A DNA stretch of 64,000 nt, from positions 62,001-126,000 of the forward strand of contig NZ_VELE01000001.1 of the NCBI RefSeq assembly GCF_007681555.1. Reading direction: 5' to 3'. Positions 50,777 to 58,909 of the stretch are shown here, in pieces. The stretch's first letter is position 1; each line of letters opens with the position of its first letter. This stretch comes from Kocuria salsicia. Its GTDB lineage: Bacteria; Actinomycetota; Actinomycetes; Actinomycetales; Micrococcaceae. The translations under genes were made by a program, and so were the position numbers. The notes beneath the pieces were generated by a model. That model did no database searches, had not been told where the DNA came from, and saw only the letters and a list, made by a program, of their open reading frames with translations.

Positions 50777-51267
50777 TCCCGGGGTTGCGTGAATGCTTGC
50801 CAAAACTCTTCCAATCCTTGGGTGACTTTTTCGACGTCCTCGTCCGTGCCCATCAGCTCGAACTTGTAGAGCAGGGGCACCTGGCACTTGGCGGCCACCT
50901 TCTCCGCCGCCACGCAGAACAGGGGGCCGAAGTTGGTGTTGCCCGCGCCGAGCACACCCTTGAGCTGCTGCCGTGAGGGGGCGTCGTTGAGGAACTTGAC
51001 GACTTGCGGGGGAACGGATCCCGCTCCCCCGGGCCTGCCGTAGCTGGGCACGGCCAGCACGTACGGTTCCGTGAGGCGAGGAACGGGATCAGAGGTCTTC
51101 AGGGGCAGCCGAAGGGACCGCACGGGAAGTTTGGCGACGAACCGGTCCGTGTTGCGGGTGACGGAGGAGAAGTACACCACCAGGGGTGCTTCCTCCCCCA
51201 CGACGACGGGGGTGTTGCGTTCTTCCCATTCCTTCGCCTGGGCTAGAACGGAGGCCAGGGCACTCAT
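50773..51267 (-). CDS. nrdI: NrdI flavodoxin-like protein
   Basis: NrdI (164 residues) is the flavodoxin-like oxidant supplier for assembly of the Mn(III)2-tyrosyl radical in NrdF. The FMN-binding loops are [16 protein letters not shown] and [17 protein letters not shown], and [18 protein letters not shown] is the family signature. The first 27 residues are an extra helical extension. The ATG follows nrdH by 133 bases, with a 12-base-pair hairpin between. Confidence 0.95.
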   Translation of the reverse strand: MSALASVLAQAKEWEERNTPVVVGEEAPLVVYFSSVTRNTDRFVAKLPVRSLRLPLKTSDPVPRLTEPYVLAVPSYGRPGGAGSVPPQVVKFLNDAPSRQQLKGVLGAGNTNFGPLFCVAAEKVAAKCQVPLLYKFELMGTDEDVEKVTQGLEEFWQAFTQPRE

Positions 51268-51367
51268 GCCGGGTCACTTCGATTCTGGGGGAACGTTGGT
51301 GGGTGGCGAGAACCGGTGGCCGCCGGGACGCTCGCGCTCCCAGGACCACCGAGTGCGGGCTGCGTCC

Positions 51368-51393
51368 GCCGTGGCACCCTCGGGTGCCACGGC
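51368..51393 (-). repeat. Hairpin between nrdH and nrdI
   Basis: A perfect 12-base stem (GCCGTGGCACCC with GGGTGCCACGGC) and a 2-base loop, just after the nrdH stop. It may attenuate or stabilise the transcript so that nrdH is made in excess of nrdI-nrdE. Confidence 0.6.
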
Positions 51394-51400
51394 GTGGGGC

Positions 51401-51637
51401 TCATGCCGAGCGCAGCAGCGCCAGGCTGTTGATCTTGTCCGGGCGGAACCCGGACCAGTGCTCGCCGCCGGCCTCGACGACCGGGACCTGCTGGTAGCCC
51501 AGGCCCACCACGTGGTCGTACGCGGCGGTGTCCTCGGTGACGTCCACGACGGTGTAGTCGATGCCCTTCTTGGTGAGGGCGCGGTAGGTGGCGTTGCACT
51601 GGACGCACGACGGCTTGGAATACACGGTGACTGACAT
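51401..51637 (-). CDS. nrdH: Glutaredoxin-like NrdH redoxin
   Basis: NrdH (78 residues) is the thioredoxin-reductase-linked electron donor of class Ib ribonucleotide reductase. It has the redox CVQC motif at residues 11-14 and the conserved GYQQVPVVEAGGEHWSGFRPDKI. GGAGAG lies 8 bases before the ATG. It is the first gene of nrdHIE, about 100-150 bases downstream of two NrdR boxes. Confidence 0.97.
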   Translation of the reverse strand: MSVTVYSKPSCVQCNATYRALTKKGIDYTVVDVTEDTAAYDHVVGLGYQQVPVVEAGGEHWSGFRPDKINSLALLRSA

Positions 51638-51737
51638 AGCCCATCTCTCCTTGCGGGAAGTACCGATTCTCCGGCGCCTCCGGGGCTTTTCAGCTCGTGG
51701 TCCGGGTGGTGCGCCAGGTGGTTGAAGATCTGGATCA

Positions 51738-51753
51738 ATACTACATCTTGTGG
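51738..51753 (-). promoter_or_regulatory. NrdR box 1 of nrdHIE
   Basis: The 16-base CCACAAGATGTAGTAT fits the NrdR consensus, and it contains TAGTAT, which may be the -10. Its centre is 32 bases (three helical turns) from box 2, the usual NrdR spacing. Confidence 0.8.
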
Positions 51754-51769
51754 CGCGTACCGGGACATA

Positions 51770-51785
51770 GCCCTAGATGATGTGG
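51770..51785 (-). promoter_or_regulatory. NrdR box 2 of nrdHIE
   Basis: CCACATCATCTAGGGC on the minus strand, a degenerate NrdR box spaced exactly 32 bases centre to centre from box 1. NrdR would repress the operon when dATP is high. Confidence 0.75.
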
Positions 51786-51790
51786 TTGCC

Positions 51791-51891
51791 CGATCCACAG
51801 GGCCTCGGAGGTTATCCCCCGGGTTGTCCACAGGACCCCCGGTGGCCGGTGCCCGGCAGCACGCGGTTTTTCGCCGCCGGGGTGTGGATAA
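51791..51891. promoter_or_regulatory. Cluster of DnaA-box-like sites upstream of nrdHIE
   Basis: Four sites in 101 bases: CGATCCACA (51791-51799), TTATCCCCC (51812-51820), TTGTCCACA (51824-51832) and, on the other strand, TTATCCACA (51883-51891). The third and fourth are perfect matches to consensus DnaA boxes. The site lies next to the NrdR boxes and away from dnaA, so it may link nrd expression to replication initiation. The flanks, 51892-52025, have no other feature. Confidence 0.65.
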
Positions 51892-52025
51892 GCGGCGTTC
51901 CCGACGTCACGGAAAAACTTTTCGCACCGCGTGTCCCGACCACTGCCGAGCCGTGTCGCCCGGGCGGGAGGGCACGGGTCACCGCTGGCGCAGGACTCGC
52001 GTGCGGCCTCGACCGTCTCCGTCTC

Positions 52026-52345
52026 TTAGCGGTACTGCTCCCCGGTCACGCAGGTGAGGACCTGGGCGACCTCGGTCATCGTGAGCGACTCGGGACCCGT
52101 GAGGGTGTAGGCGCCGCGCGTGTGCGGCTACGGGTCCAGCAGGACCGCCACGACGGCGTCGGCGACGTCGGCCCGGGCCACCGCGGCCACGCGGCCGTCC
52201 CCGGCGGGTCCGCGCAGCACACGGTCCCCACCCGCAAACAGGGGCAGGACGTCCAGGTAGAAGTTGTCCCGCAGGAAGGTGTGCTCCAGTCCGGCGCGCT
52301 CGATCGCCTGCCCCGTGGCGTCCGAGGGTTGCGCACCAGCAGCCG
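52026..52345 (-). pseudogene. Fragment of an NmrA/SDR-type NAD(P)-binding protein
   Basis: One minus-strand frame reads GLEHTFLRDNFYLDVLPLFA, GPAGDGRVAAVARADVADAV and then TRGAYTLTGPESLTMTEVAQVL, the typical C-terminal half of an NmrA-like oxidoreductase. It is interrupted by an in-frame TAG, lacks the N-terminal nucleotide-binding half, has lost about 10 residues between PSDAT and GQAIE, and stops early. No complete product is possible. Confidence 0.82.
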
Positions 52346-52413
52346 GTGCTGAGGAGAGGGGGCAGAGATGGCCGGGGAAGGTCAGGGAGGGTCGGAGCTC
52401 GTGTCAGGGCACG

Positions 52414-53484
52414 TCAGAGCAGTCCTGCGGCCCGCAGCTGGTCCGAGATGGAGGCGCCGTCGTTGGCCTCGATCCACAGCACGCCCTCCGGGGCGATCAC
52501 CCGGTGACCGTCCGGCACACGCGCACCGTTGGCGAGGACGGCCTCGGTGGGTGAGAGGTTGCGGATGACGACCGCCGCCACAGAGTCTGGGTAGCGCTCG
52601 GCGAAGCCCGCGTAGATCTGCGGGTCGTGCTGGCCGTCGTCTCCGATCAGGATCCACTTCACGTGCGGGAAGTTGGTGGCCAGTCGCTGCAGGTTCTGGA
52701 CCTTGTGCTGGGCGCCCGAGCGGAACCAGCGCTCCGTGGTGGGACCCCAGTCGGTCAGCAGCAGCGCACCAGAGGGGTAGGCGTTGCGGGTGAGGAAGCG
52801 GCGCAGCGTGGGTGCCACGTTCCACGCCCCGGTGGAGAGATAGAGGAACGGTGCATTCGGGTGCTTGCGCCGCAGCCGGTCCATCATGGTGGACATCCCC
52901 GGCGTGGGGATGCGGGCGTGCTCGTTGGCCACGAAGGAGTTCCAGGCGGCGAGCATCGGCCGGGGCAGCGCGGTGACCATCACGGTGTCGTCCACGTCGC
53001 ACACGACCCCCAGGTACTGCTGGTCCGAGACCACGGTGACTTTGGCCTCCGTGACCTCCGAGCCCTCGGCCTGCATGTAGATGGAGTGCACCCCCGGGGC
53101 CATGGACACGTTGAGGTCCGCGTCGATCACGCCGCCCTTGTCCGCGACGAGGTGGAACTCGTGATCCCCCAACCAGATGTTCACGTGGGCGAACGCGAAG
53201 GGCACGGACGAGAAGGAGCGCCAGCCGCGGATCGACTCGTCGGCGTCGTCCGTGTCCTGGATCAGCGAGCGCGTCTTGAGCAGCACGCGGCCCAGTGCCC
53301 GGACGTAGCGGGGGCTGCCGTAGCCGTCGAAGGCGAGCATGGTGGGGATGTCCCCGCGCTGGGTTGCCCTGCCCTGCCGCCAGCGCTGCAGCTTCTGGTC
53401 GAAGCGGTAGCCGATGTTGATCGCTTCCTCGGTGACCTGGTCCACGGTCGGCAGCAGATCCCCTCCGCCACTGTCTTTCGCCAT
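52414..53484 (-). CDS. App1-type phosphatase domain protein (DUF2183)
   Basis: A 356-residue protein. The DxDxT phosphatase motif of the HAD-like App1 family (phosphatidate phosphatase in yeast) is in GVVCDVDDTVMVTALPRP near residue 161; FLYLSTGAWNVAPTL and WILIGDDGQHDPQIY are the other two HAD-type motifs. The first 150 residues form a beta-rich domain. The ATG lies 5 bases after the dnaE2 stop, with TGAGGACC as the binding site, so it is co-transcribed with dnaE2. Its role in that unit is unknown. Confidence 0.88.
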   Translation of the reverse strand: MAKDSGGGDLLPTVDQVTEEAINIGYRFDQKLQRWRQGRATQRGDIPTMLAFDGYGSPRYVRALGRVLLKTRSLIQDTDDADESIRGWRSFSSVPFAFAHVNIWLGDHEFHLVADKGGVIDADLNVSMAPGVHSIYMQAEGSEVTEAKVTVVSDQQYLGVVCDVDDTVMVTALPRPMLAAWNSFVANEHARIPTPGMSTMMDRLRRKHPNAPFLYLSTGAWNVAPTLRRFLTRNAYPSGALLLTDWGPTTERWFRSGAQHKVQNLQRLATNFPHVKWILIGDDGQHDPQIYAGFAERYPDSVAAVVIRNLSPTEAVLANGARVPDGHRVIAPEGVLWIEANDGASISDQLRAAGLL

Positions 53485-53489
53485 GGTCC

Positions 53490-56400
53490 TCAGTCTCCCA
53501 CAGGCGGGGGTGGGCGCCATGGCCGGGGTGCGGCGTGCGGTGATGTGTCATGGGGCGCCCCCCGGGTGTGCGAGGCAGGGGCGCTGGGCTCGGAGGTGCC
53601 GGGTTCGGGGGCGCTGGGCTGCACCTGCCGGGGCGAGGGGCGTTCGGGAGCGCTGCGCCGCGGTGGGCGTCCGGGGGTGGGGCGGGAGCCGAGCAGGGCC
53701 GAGGGGTCCGGCAGGGTCTCGGGGCGGGAGAGGTCCCAGGCCTGCGCGGCCTGGATGCCGATGCCCCGGGGGCCGGTGCGGCGGGTGTGGCCGTGGACCA
53801 GCAGCAGCGTGGGGGCGAAGAGCACCTCGCCGGAGACGGCCTGGGCCTCATCGAAGAAGGTGCAGTCCACCGCCCCGGAACCGTCGTCGAGGGAGATGAA
53901 GACCACGCGTCTGCCACTGCGCATGGGCGGGGTCATGGTGGAGACGCGGACCCCTGCGACGACCACCTCGGTCCCGTTGCGCAGCCCCAGCAGGTCCTCG
54001 GCGCGGGTGGCGCAGTAGCGGCGCATGAGCTGCGCGTGGGAGTCCATCAGGTGGGCGGAGACCTCCGTGCCCATGGTGTCCATCTCCGCCCGGACCCGTT
54101 CCTCGGGGCTCGGTTCGGCGAGCCGGGCGGGCAGGCCGGCAAGGTCCACGTCCCCCAAGGGCAGGCTCAGCTGACCCTCCCCCGGCTGTGAGCGCGGGGG
54201 TCTGCCGGTGACGGGGCGCTCTGCCTGTTCACGGAGGAAGTGGACCATGTCGGTGTGGGAGGCGCGGGTGCCAGCGCCGCGCAGCAGGGTGTCGAGTGCG
54301 CCGGCTGCGGCGAGGCGTTGCAGGTTTCTGCGGGTGGGGCGGGCGCGGGTCTTGACCTCGGCGAGGGTGCTGTAGGGCTGTCCGGCGAGGAGACGTTCGG
54401 TCTCGGCGGCACTGAGGCCGGTGATGGAGTTCAGGGACATGCGGATTCCCCAGGCACCGTCCTGGGTGTGGGGGATGCCGTGGTCGAGGTCTGCGGGTTC
54501 CACCGTGCCGGGGCGTGGTGTGACGGGTTCCACCCGGTGGTGCTCGCCGCTGCGGTTGACGTCCGGGCCGAGTACGGGGATGCCCATGCGGCGGGCCTCT
54601 CCCACGAGCAGGCGGGCGGGGTACATCCCGGGGTCGTGCTCCCAGACGCCGGCCATGAAGGCTTCGGGGTGGTGGGTCTTCAGCCATGCGGACTGGTAGG
54701 TGGGCACGGCGAAGGCGACCGCGTGGGCCTTGCAGAATCCGAAGCTGCCGAAGGCGTGGAGCAGCTCCCACACGGTGTCGATGGTGCGGTGGGTGTAGCC
54801 GCGGCCGTGGGCGGCGTCGCGGAAGGCGGCCTCCACGGCTGCTTCGCCGTGGGAGCCGAGCAGGCGCCGCCAGACGTCCGCGCGGCCGAGGCCGCAGCCG
54901 GTCATCCGGTCCATGATGCGCATGATCTGCTCGTGGTAGACGGCCACCCCGTGGGTCTCGGCGAGGATCTCGGTGAGGTCCGGGTGCAGGTGCTGAGGTG
55001 CGGACCAGCCGTGGCGTGCGTCGAGGTAGGGGCGGACCATGTTGGCCTGCATGGGGCCGGGGCGGAAGAGGGAGATGTCCACGATGAGGTCGTTGAACTC
55101 CTGCGGACCCATGGTGCCGATGAGCTCGCGCTGCCCGGGGGACTCGATCTGGAAGCACCCGAGGGTGTGAGTGGAGCTGATCAGGCGGTAGGTGTCCGGG
55201 TCGTCCCGGGGCATGGTGTCGAGGTCCGGGGGTGGCTCGTGGGGGTGCAGCCGTGCGGTCTCGGCGACGGCGTGGGCCAGGGTGGACTGCATGCGCACGC
55301 CCAGGACGTCGAGCTTGATCAGGCCCATGGGGTCCATGTCGTGCTTGTCGTACTGGGACATGGGCAGTCCGATCCCGCTGGCCTGCACGGGGGTGCGGTC
55401 CAGGAGGGTGGTGTCGGAGAGGATTACCCCGCACGGGTGCATGGAGATGTGGCGGGGCAGCCGGTCGAGGCGTTCGGTGAGGTCCACGAGCAGGTCCAGC
55501 TGCCGGTTGCCGCGCAGTCTGTCCGCGAGAGGTGCGAGCTCGGGCCGGCGGGTGAGCTCCTGGCGCAGGGTGGCTCCGGGGACGCGCCACAGCTGGCCCG
55601 CCACGTGGTCCACGTCCTGGGCGCCGAGGCCGAGGGCGAGTCCGGCGTCCCGCACGGCCCCGCGGGAGCGGTAGGCATTCTGCATGCTCATGAGGGCGAC
55701 GCGCCGGGGGCCGAAGCGTTCGAAGATCCGCTGGTAGACGGCGTGGCGGCGGGCGCTCTCGATGTCGATGTCGATGTCCGGCAGATTGGGGCGCAGCGGG
55801 GAGAGGAACCGTTCGAAGACGAGGTCGTACTCGAGGGGGTCCGCCGGGGAGATCCCGAGCAGGTGCACCACCAGGGAGGAGACCCCCGAACCGCGGGCGG
55901 CGTGGCGCACGTCCATCTCGCTCATCAGCTCCGAGACCTCCCCCACGGTGAGGAAGTAGCCCGCGAACCCCAGGTGGGAGATCACGTCCAGCTCCCGTTC
56001 CAGCCGCGAGCGCAGTGACTCCCTGTTGAGTCCCGGCACGGTGCGGTCCCAGTCCTCGTGCCCGTGCAGGCGTGCAAGGCCGGCGTAGCAGCGGCGGGCG
56101 AGTTCGCGGTCCGGGTTGCCCTGGACCCCGAGGACCGAGGCCTCCGGGATCACGGACCGGCCCATCCCGAGATCGTGCTCGGGGTCCAGGATGCAGCGTT
56201 CGGCCAGGTGGTGGGTGTCTGCGAGCAGCCTGTCCCGCCCGGCGTCCCCCTGGTCCGCGGCGTGGGCAATCTCGTGGGCGAGCAGGGCCATGCGGTCGTC
56301 GTCCTTGAGCCAGCCCTGACCGTTGGGCTGCAGGACGCCGCGGTCCGCGCCCGCGAGCTCATCCAGGGGCATCAGGGTGCGGGCGGCGTCCAGCACGTCC

Positions 56401-57128
56401 GCGGTCACGGCCTGGCCGGGGTGGGCGTAGCGCACCGCGTTGCTCAGCACCACGGGCAGCTGCGCCCGGTGCCCGATCTGGAGCATGCGCACCGCGTGGC
56501 CGGTGCTCAGGGGCGTTCCCTGGGGAGAGAGGTGGGTGGCGGTCTCCACCACGAGGGTTCCCGGGGGCAGCACGCGGCGCCACCGTTCCAGGGCGGTGCG
56601 CGCGGGCTGGTAGTGGCGCCCGGCGAGCAGCTTGCCGACGTCCGAGTCCGGGCCCACCAGGACCACGAGGCCGGGCTTCCCGTGCGCCGCGGCCCGGTGG
56701 ACGTGGCGGGCCAGCTGCGCGGTGGTGAGACCGATCGGGTGGCCCTGGTGCCGGTCGTGGGCGCGGTGCGCGGCGGAGACCACGCGGCACAGGGCGGCGT
56801 AGCCGGCCCCGGCGTTGTTTCCCGTGGCCAGCACCACCACGCGCCCGAGCACCCGGGGCGGCAGCGGGCGACGTCGCTGCCCGCCGCGGGTGCCCGCCAC
56901 GCCCGCACGGCCCGCGCCGAGCAACGCGAGGTCCACCCCCAGCACGGGAGAGAGGCCGTGCTCCCGGCACGCCAGGACGTGCTTGACCGCGCCGTAGAGA
57001 CCGTCCCGGTCCGTGCACGCGAGGATCTCCGCCCGCTGCTCCGCTGCGGTGGCCGCCAGCTCCTCCGGGCGCGCCACACCGTAGTGGGCGCTGAAGGCGG
57101 AGGCCACGTGGAGATGAGGGAAGTGCAT
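53490..57128 (-). CDS. dnaE2: Error-prone DNA polymerase III alpha subunit (DnaE2 type)
   Basis: A 1212-residue C-family polymerase of the DnaE2 (damage-inducible) type. The N-terminal PHP domain starts with FPHLHVASAFSAHYGVARPEEL; the catalytic aspartates are in NLPDIDIDIESARRHAVYQ near residue 446; GSFGFCKAHAVAFAVPTYQ and the helix-hairpin-helix region follow, and an OB fold (VVVAGVRVSTMTPPMRSGRR) begins near 1075. The last 80 residues are a Pro/Ser-rich tail that is unusually long. A LexA-type palindrome lies 8 bases before the ATG. The usual partners ImuA and ImuB are not next to it. An in-frame upstream start has no ribosome binding site. Confidence 0.94.
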   Translation of the reverse strand: MHFPHLHVASAFSAHYGVARPEELAATAAEQRAEILACTDRDGLYGAVKHVLACREHGLSPVLGVDLALLGAGRAGVAGTRGGQRRRPLPPRVLGRVVVLATGNNAGAGYAALCRVVSAAHRAHDRHQGHPIGLTTAQLARHVHRAAAHGKPGLVVLVGPDSDVGKLLAGRHYQPARTALERWRRVLPPGTLVVETATHLSPQGTPLSTGHAVRMLQIGHRAQLPVVLSNAVRYAHPGQAVTADVLDAARTLMPLDELAGADRGVLQPNGQGWLKDDDRMALLAHEIAHAADQGDAGRDRLLADTHHLAERCILDPEHDLGMGRSVIPEASVLGVQGNPDRELARRCYAGLARLHGHEDWDRTVPGLNRESLRSRLERELDVISHLGFAGYFLTVGEVSELMSEMDVRHAARGSGVSSLVVHLLGISPADPLEYDLVFERFLSPLRPNLPDIDIDIESARRHAVYQRIFERFGPRRVALMSMQNAYRSRGAVRDAGLALGLGAQDVDHVAGQLWRVPGATLRQELTRRPELAPLADRLRGNRQLDLLVDLTERLDRLPRHISMHPCGVILSDTTLLDRTPVQASGIGLPMSQYDKHDMDPMGLIKLDVLGVRMQSTLAHAVAETARLHPHEPPPDLDTMPRDDPDTYRLISSTHTLGCFQIESPGQRELIGTMGPQEFNDLIVDISLFRPGPMQANMVRPYLDARHGWSAPQHLHPDLTEILAETHGVAVYHEQIMRIMDRMTGCGLGRADVWRRLLGSHGEAAVEAAFRDAAHGRGYTHRTIDTVWELLHAFGSFGFCKAHAVAFAVPTYQSAWLKTHHPEAFMAGVWEHDPGMYPARLLVGEARRMGIPVLGPDVNRSGEHHRVEPVTPRPGTVEPADLDHGIPHTQDGAWGIRMSLNSITGLSAAETERLLAGQPYSTLAEVKTRARPTRRNLQRLAAAGALDTLLRGAGTRASHTDMVHFLREQAERPVTGRPPRSQPGEGQLSLPLGDVDLAGLPARLAEPSPEERVRAEMDTMGTEVSAHLMDSHAQLMRRYCATRAEDLLGLRNGTEVVVAGVRVSTMTPPMRSGRRVVFISLDDGSGAVDCTFFDEAQAVSGEVLFAPTLLLVHGHTRRTGPRGIGIQAAQAWDLSRPETLPDPSALLGSRPTPGRPPRRSAPERPSPRQVQPSAPEPGTSEPSAPASHTRGAPHDTSPHAAPRPWRPPPPVGD

Positions 57129-57136
57129 GGACGTAT

Positions 57137-57152
57137 TCGAATCTTTATTCGA
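57137..57152. promoter_or_regulatory. SOS (LexA-type) box of dnaE2
   Basis: TCGAATCTTTATTCGA, a 6-4-6 palindrome resembling the actinobacterial LexA consensus CGAAC-N4-GTTCG. It lies 8 bases before the dnaE2 ATG and is an AT-rich island. Confidence 0.75.
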
Positions 57153-57210
57153 ATACTTGTCAAGTGCTGCGGGTCCTGGTGCAGCACCTCCGGGCCGCTC
57201 CACCGGCCGC

Positions 57211-57621
57211 TCACCCAAGGGTCACCCCGAGCAGCTGCCACTGGTCCGAGACCTGGTTGCGCACGAGCCGGAAGGTGCAGGGCACGGCCGCCCCGCCCCG
57301 CAGCGCCTGAACCTGCCACAGCTCCCGGTCCACCATGCTGATGCGGGACTCACGGGGCACGCGATCCTCGGATTCCCACCATTTCCGCCGTTCGTACCAC
57401 CGCACGGGCGGCTCCACCACGTGGTGCACGCCCCCCCGGTGGACCACCTCCCGGGGCACACCGGCACCGTTGCAGCGCACGACCACCTCGGCCGCAGTGC
57501 CCTCGGGGATGAGCTCACGCCCCTGCCTGCTGGGCGCCGCCCTGACCCCCGCGCCGATCACCGGCACCGAGTCCCACGGATCCTCCCAGGACCCAACCTC
57601 CATGCTCTCCACCACAGTCAT
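57211..57621 (-). CDS. DUF6504-like protein, SOS-linked
   Basis: A 136-residue protein of no known function. VHHVVEPPVRWYERRKWWE and REL-WQVQALRG followed by FRLVRNQVSDQWQLLGV match the DUF6504 type of small actinobacterial proteins that sit beside dnaE2 or dinB. The ATG has GGGGAGGAC upstream. A LexA-like palindrome lies 23 bases before the ATG. It ends 82 bases before the dnaE2 start on the same strand, so it probably has a role in damage-induced synthesis. Confidence 0.72.
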   Translation of the reverse strand: MTVVESMEVGSWEDPWDSVPVIGAGVRAAPSRQGRELIPEGTAAEVVVRCNGAGVPREVVHRGGVHHVVEPPVRWYERRKWWESEDRVPRESRISMVDRELWQVQALRGGAAVPCTFRLVRNQVSDQWQLLGVTLG

Positions 57622-57644
57622 GGCGTTCCGTCCTCCCCGGATAT

Positions 57645-57660
57645 TCGAAACTTTATTCGA
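57645..57660. promoter_or_regulatory. SOS (LexA-type) box of the DUF6504-like gene
   Basis: TCGAAACTTTATTCGA, 15 of 16 bases identical to the box before dnaE2. Confidence 0.72.
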
Positions 57661-57816
57661 CTCCTGAGACGGTGCCAAGGCCGTCCGACACGCATAAGCG
57701 ACTCGACGCGCTCCAACCCACCGCACCCTCCACCCGGAATACCCCGCCTGCCCGCGAAGTTCTCCTGTGAACCGGCACCGCCCCTGGTGTCCGGAGCACG
57801 GAGAAGGAGCAAGTAA

Positions 57817-58467
57817 ATGACACGCATCGCAGTCCTGGGCGGCACGGGATACGCCGGGAGCAACATCGCAGCGGCGGGTGTCCGGCGCGGGCACCAGGTC
57901 ACCGCCTGGAGCAGGAACGCCCCCGAGCACCCGGTGGCGGGCGTCGAGTACCGCACGGGCGACGTCGCCGACCCCACCGTGGTGGCCGCAGCCCTGGAGG
58001 GCACGGACGTGGTGCTCACCGCCCTGTCCCCGCGCGGCACGCTGGCCGGAGAGGGCGTGATGCGCGCCGTCGAGAAGGGCATTGCGGAGCAGGCCATGGC
58101 CCGGGGCATCCGCTTCGGAATGGTCGGCGGGGCTGGCTCCCTGCGGGTCAGCGAGGGCGGCCCGAAGGTCTACGACGCCCCGGACTTCAACCCTGAGTGG
58201 CGCCGGGACTCCGTGGAGGTCGAGACCGTGATGACAGACCTGGCCGAGACCCCCGAGTCCTTCGACTGGTTCGTGATCTCCCCCGCCGGAGAGTTCGGCG
58301 CGTGGAACCCCGGCGAGCACACCGGTTCCTACCGCACGAGCAGCGAGGTGCTGCTCACCGACGAGTCGGGGCGTTCGGTGATCTCCGGGGCGGACTTCGG
58401 GGAGGCGTTCCTCGACGAGGTGGAGCGCCCGGCGCACCACCGCGAGCGCTTCGGGGTGGCCTACTGA
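57817..58467 (+). CDS. NAD(P)-binding Rossmann-fold protein (YwnB-like)
   Basis: A 216-residue atypical short-chain-dehydrogenase-like protein of the YwnB/NmrA group. The nucleotide-binding GGTGYAGSNIAAAGV is at residues 8-22; GMVGGAGSL, then DWFVISPAGEFGAW and SGADFGEAFLDEVERPAHHRERF are family features. It lacks the Tyr-x3-Lys pair of true reductases. Substrate unknown; relatives are redox sensors or NADP-dependent reductases. The ATG has AAGGAG 6 bases upstream. Confidence 0.88.
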   Translation: MTRIAVLGGTGYAGSNIAAAGVRRGHQVTAWSRNAPEHPVAGVEYRTGDVADPTVVAAALEGTDVVLTALSPRGTLAGEGVMRAVEKGIAEQAMARGIRFGMVGGAGSLRVSEGGPKVYDAPDFNPEWRRDSVEVETVMTDLAETPESFDWFVISPAGEFGAWNPGEHTGSYRTSSEVLLTDESGRSVISGADFGEAFLDEVERPAHHRERFGVAY

Positions 58468-58909
58468 GCGGTTGACGACTGCGCGCGGCCCGTAGCCGGC
58501 GCGGGGGGGGGCGAGTGGTGGGTGGAGCGCCGGAGGGCCGCATAGCGAGGCAACCCGGCTTCTCCAGCACCCGGCCGCACACCGTTCCCACCTCTCCTGC
58601 GTCCTCGGTGCCCCCGGGGCCCAGTGCCCCAGACCCTTGCAGCCCTGCTGCACCCACCGTGCCCCGATCCGTGCCACACGGCGTCATGTGCGGCGGGTCC
58701 CGGGTTGTCCGCCCCGCGGCGGGTGTGGTTGTGTGGTGGTACAGGAATCACGAGTTCCGGCCCAACAGCCCTGGCTGGCCGGACGGCAACCCTCTGACGC
58801 TGTCGTGGGGTGCCCCAGGTGATGATTCGGCCCGTGACCACACCGGTGCGGGCAAGGACGGCGTCCGGTTCCCCTGCGCTTCGTGACGCCCCGGTCTGAA
58901 GGACTGTTC
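58468..58909. other. Intergenic region without a recognisable gene
   Basis: 442 bases between two plus-strand genes. Nothing is supported except a run of nine G residues at 58503-58511; the open frames here have no family match. The promoter of the following transporter must lie here but is not obvious. Confidence 0.6.

Noticed and set aside
51791-51891. The DnaA-box cluster as the chromosomal origin
   Set aside because: No dnaA, dnaN or other origin-flanking genes and no AT-rich unwinding region are present.
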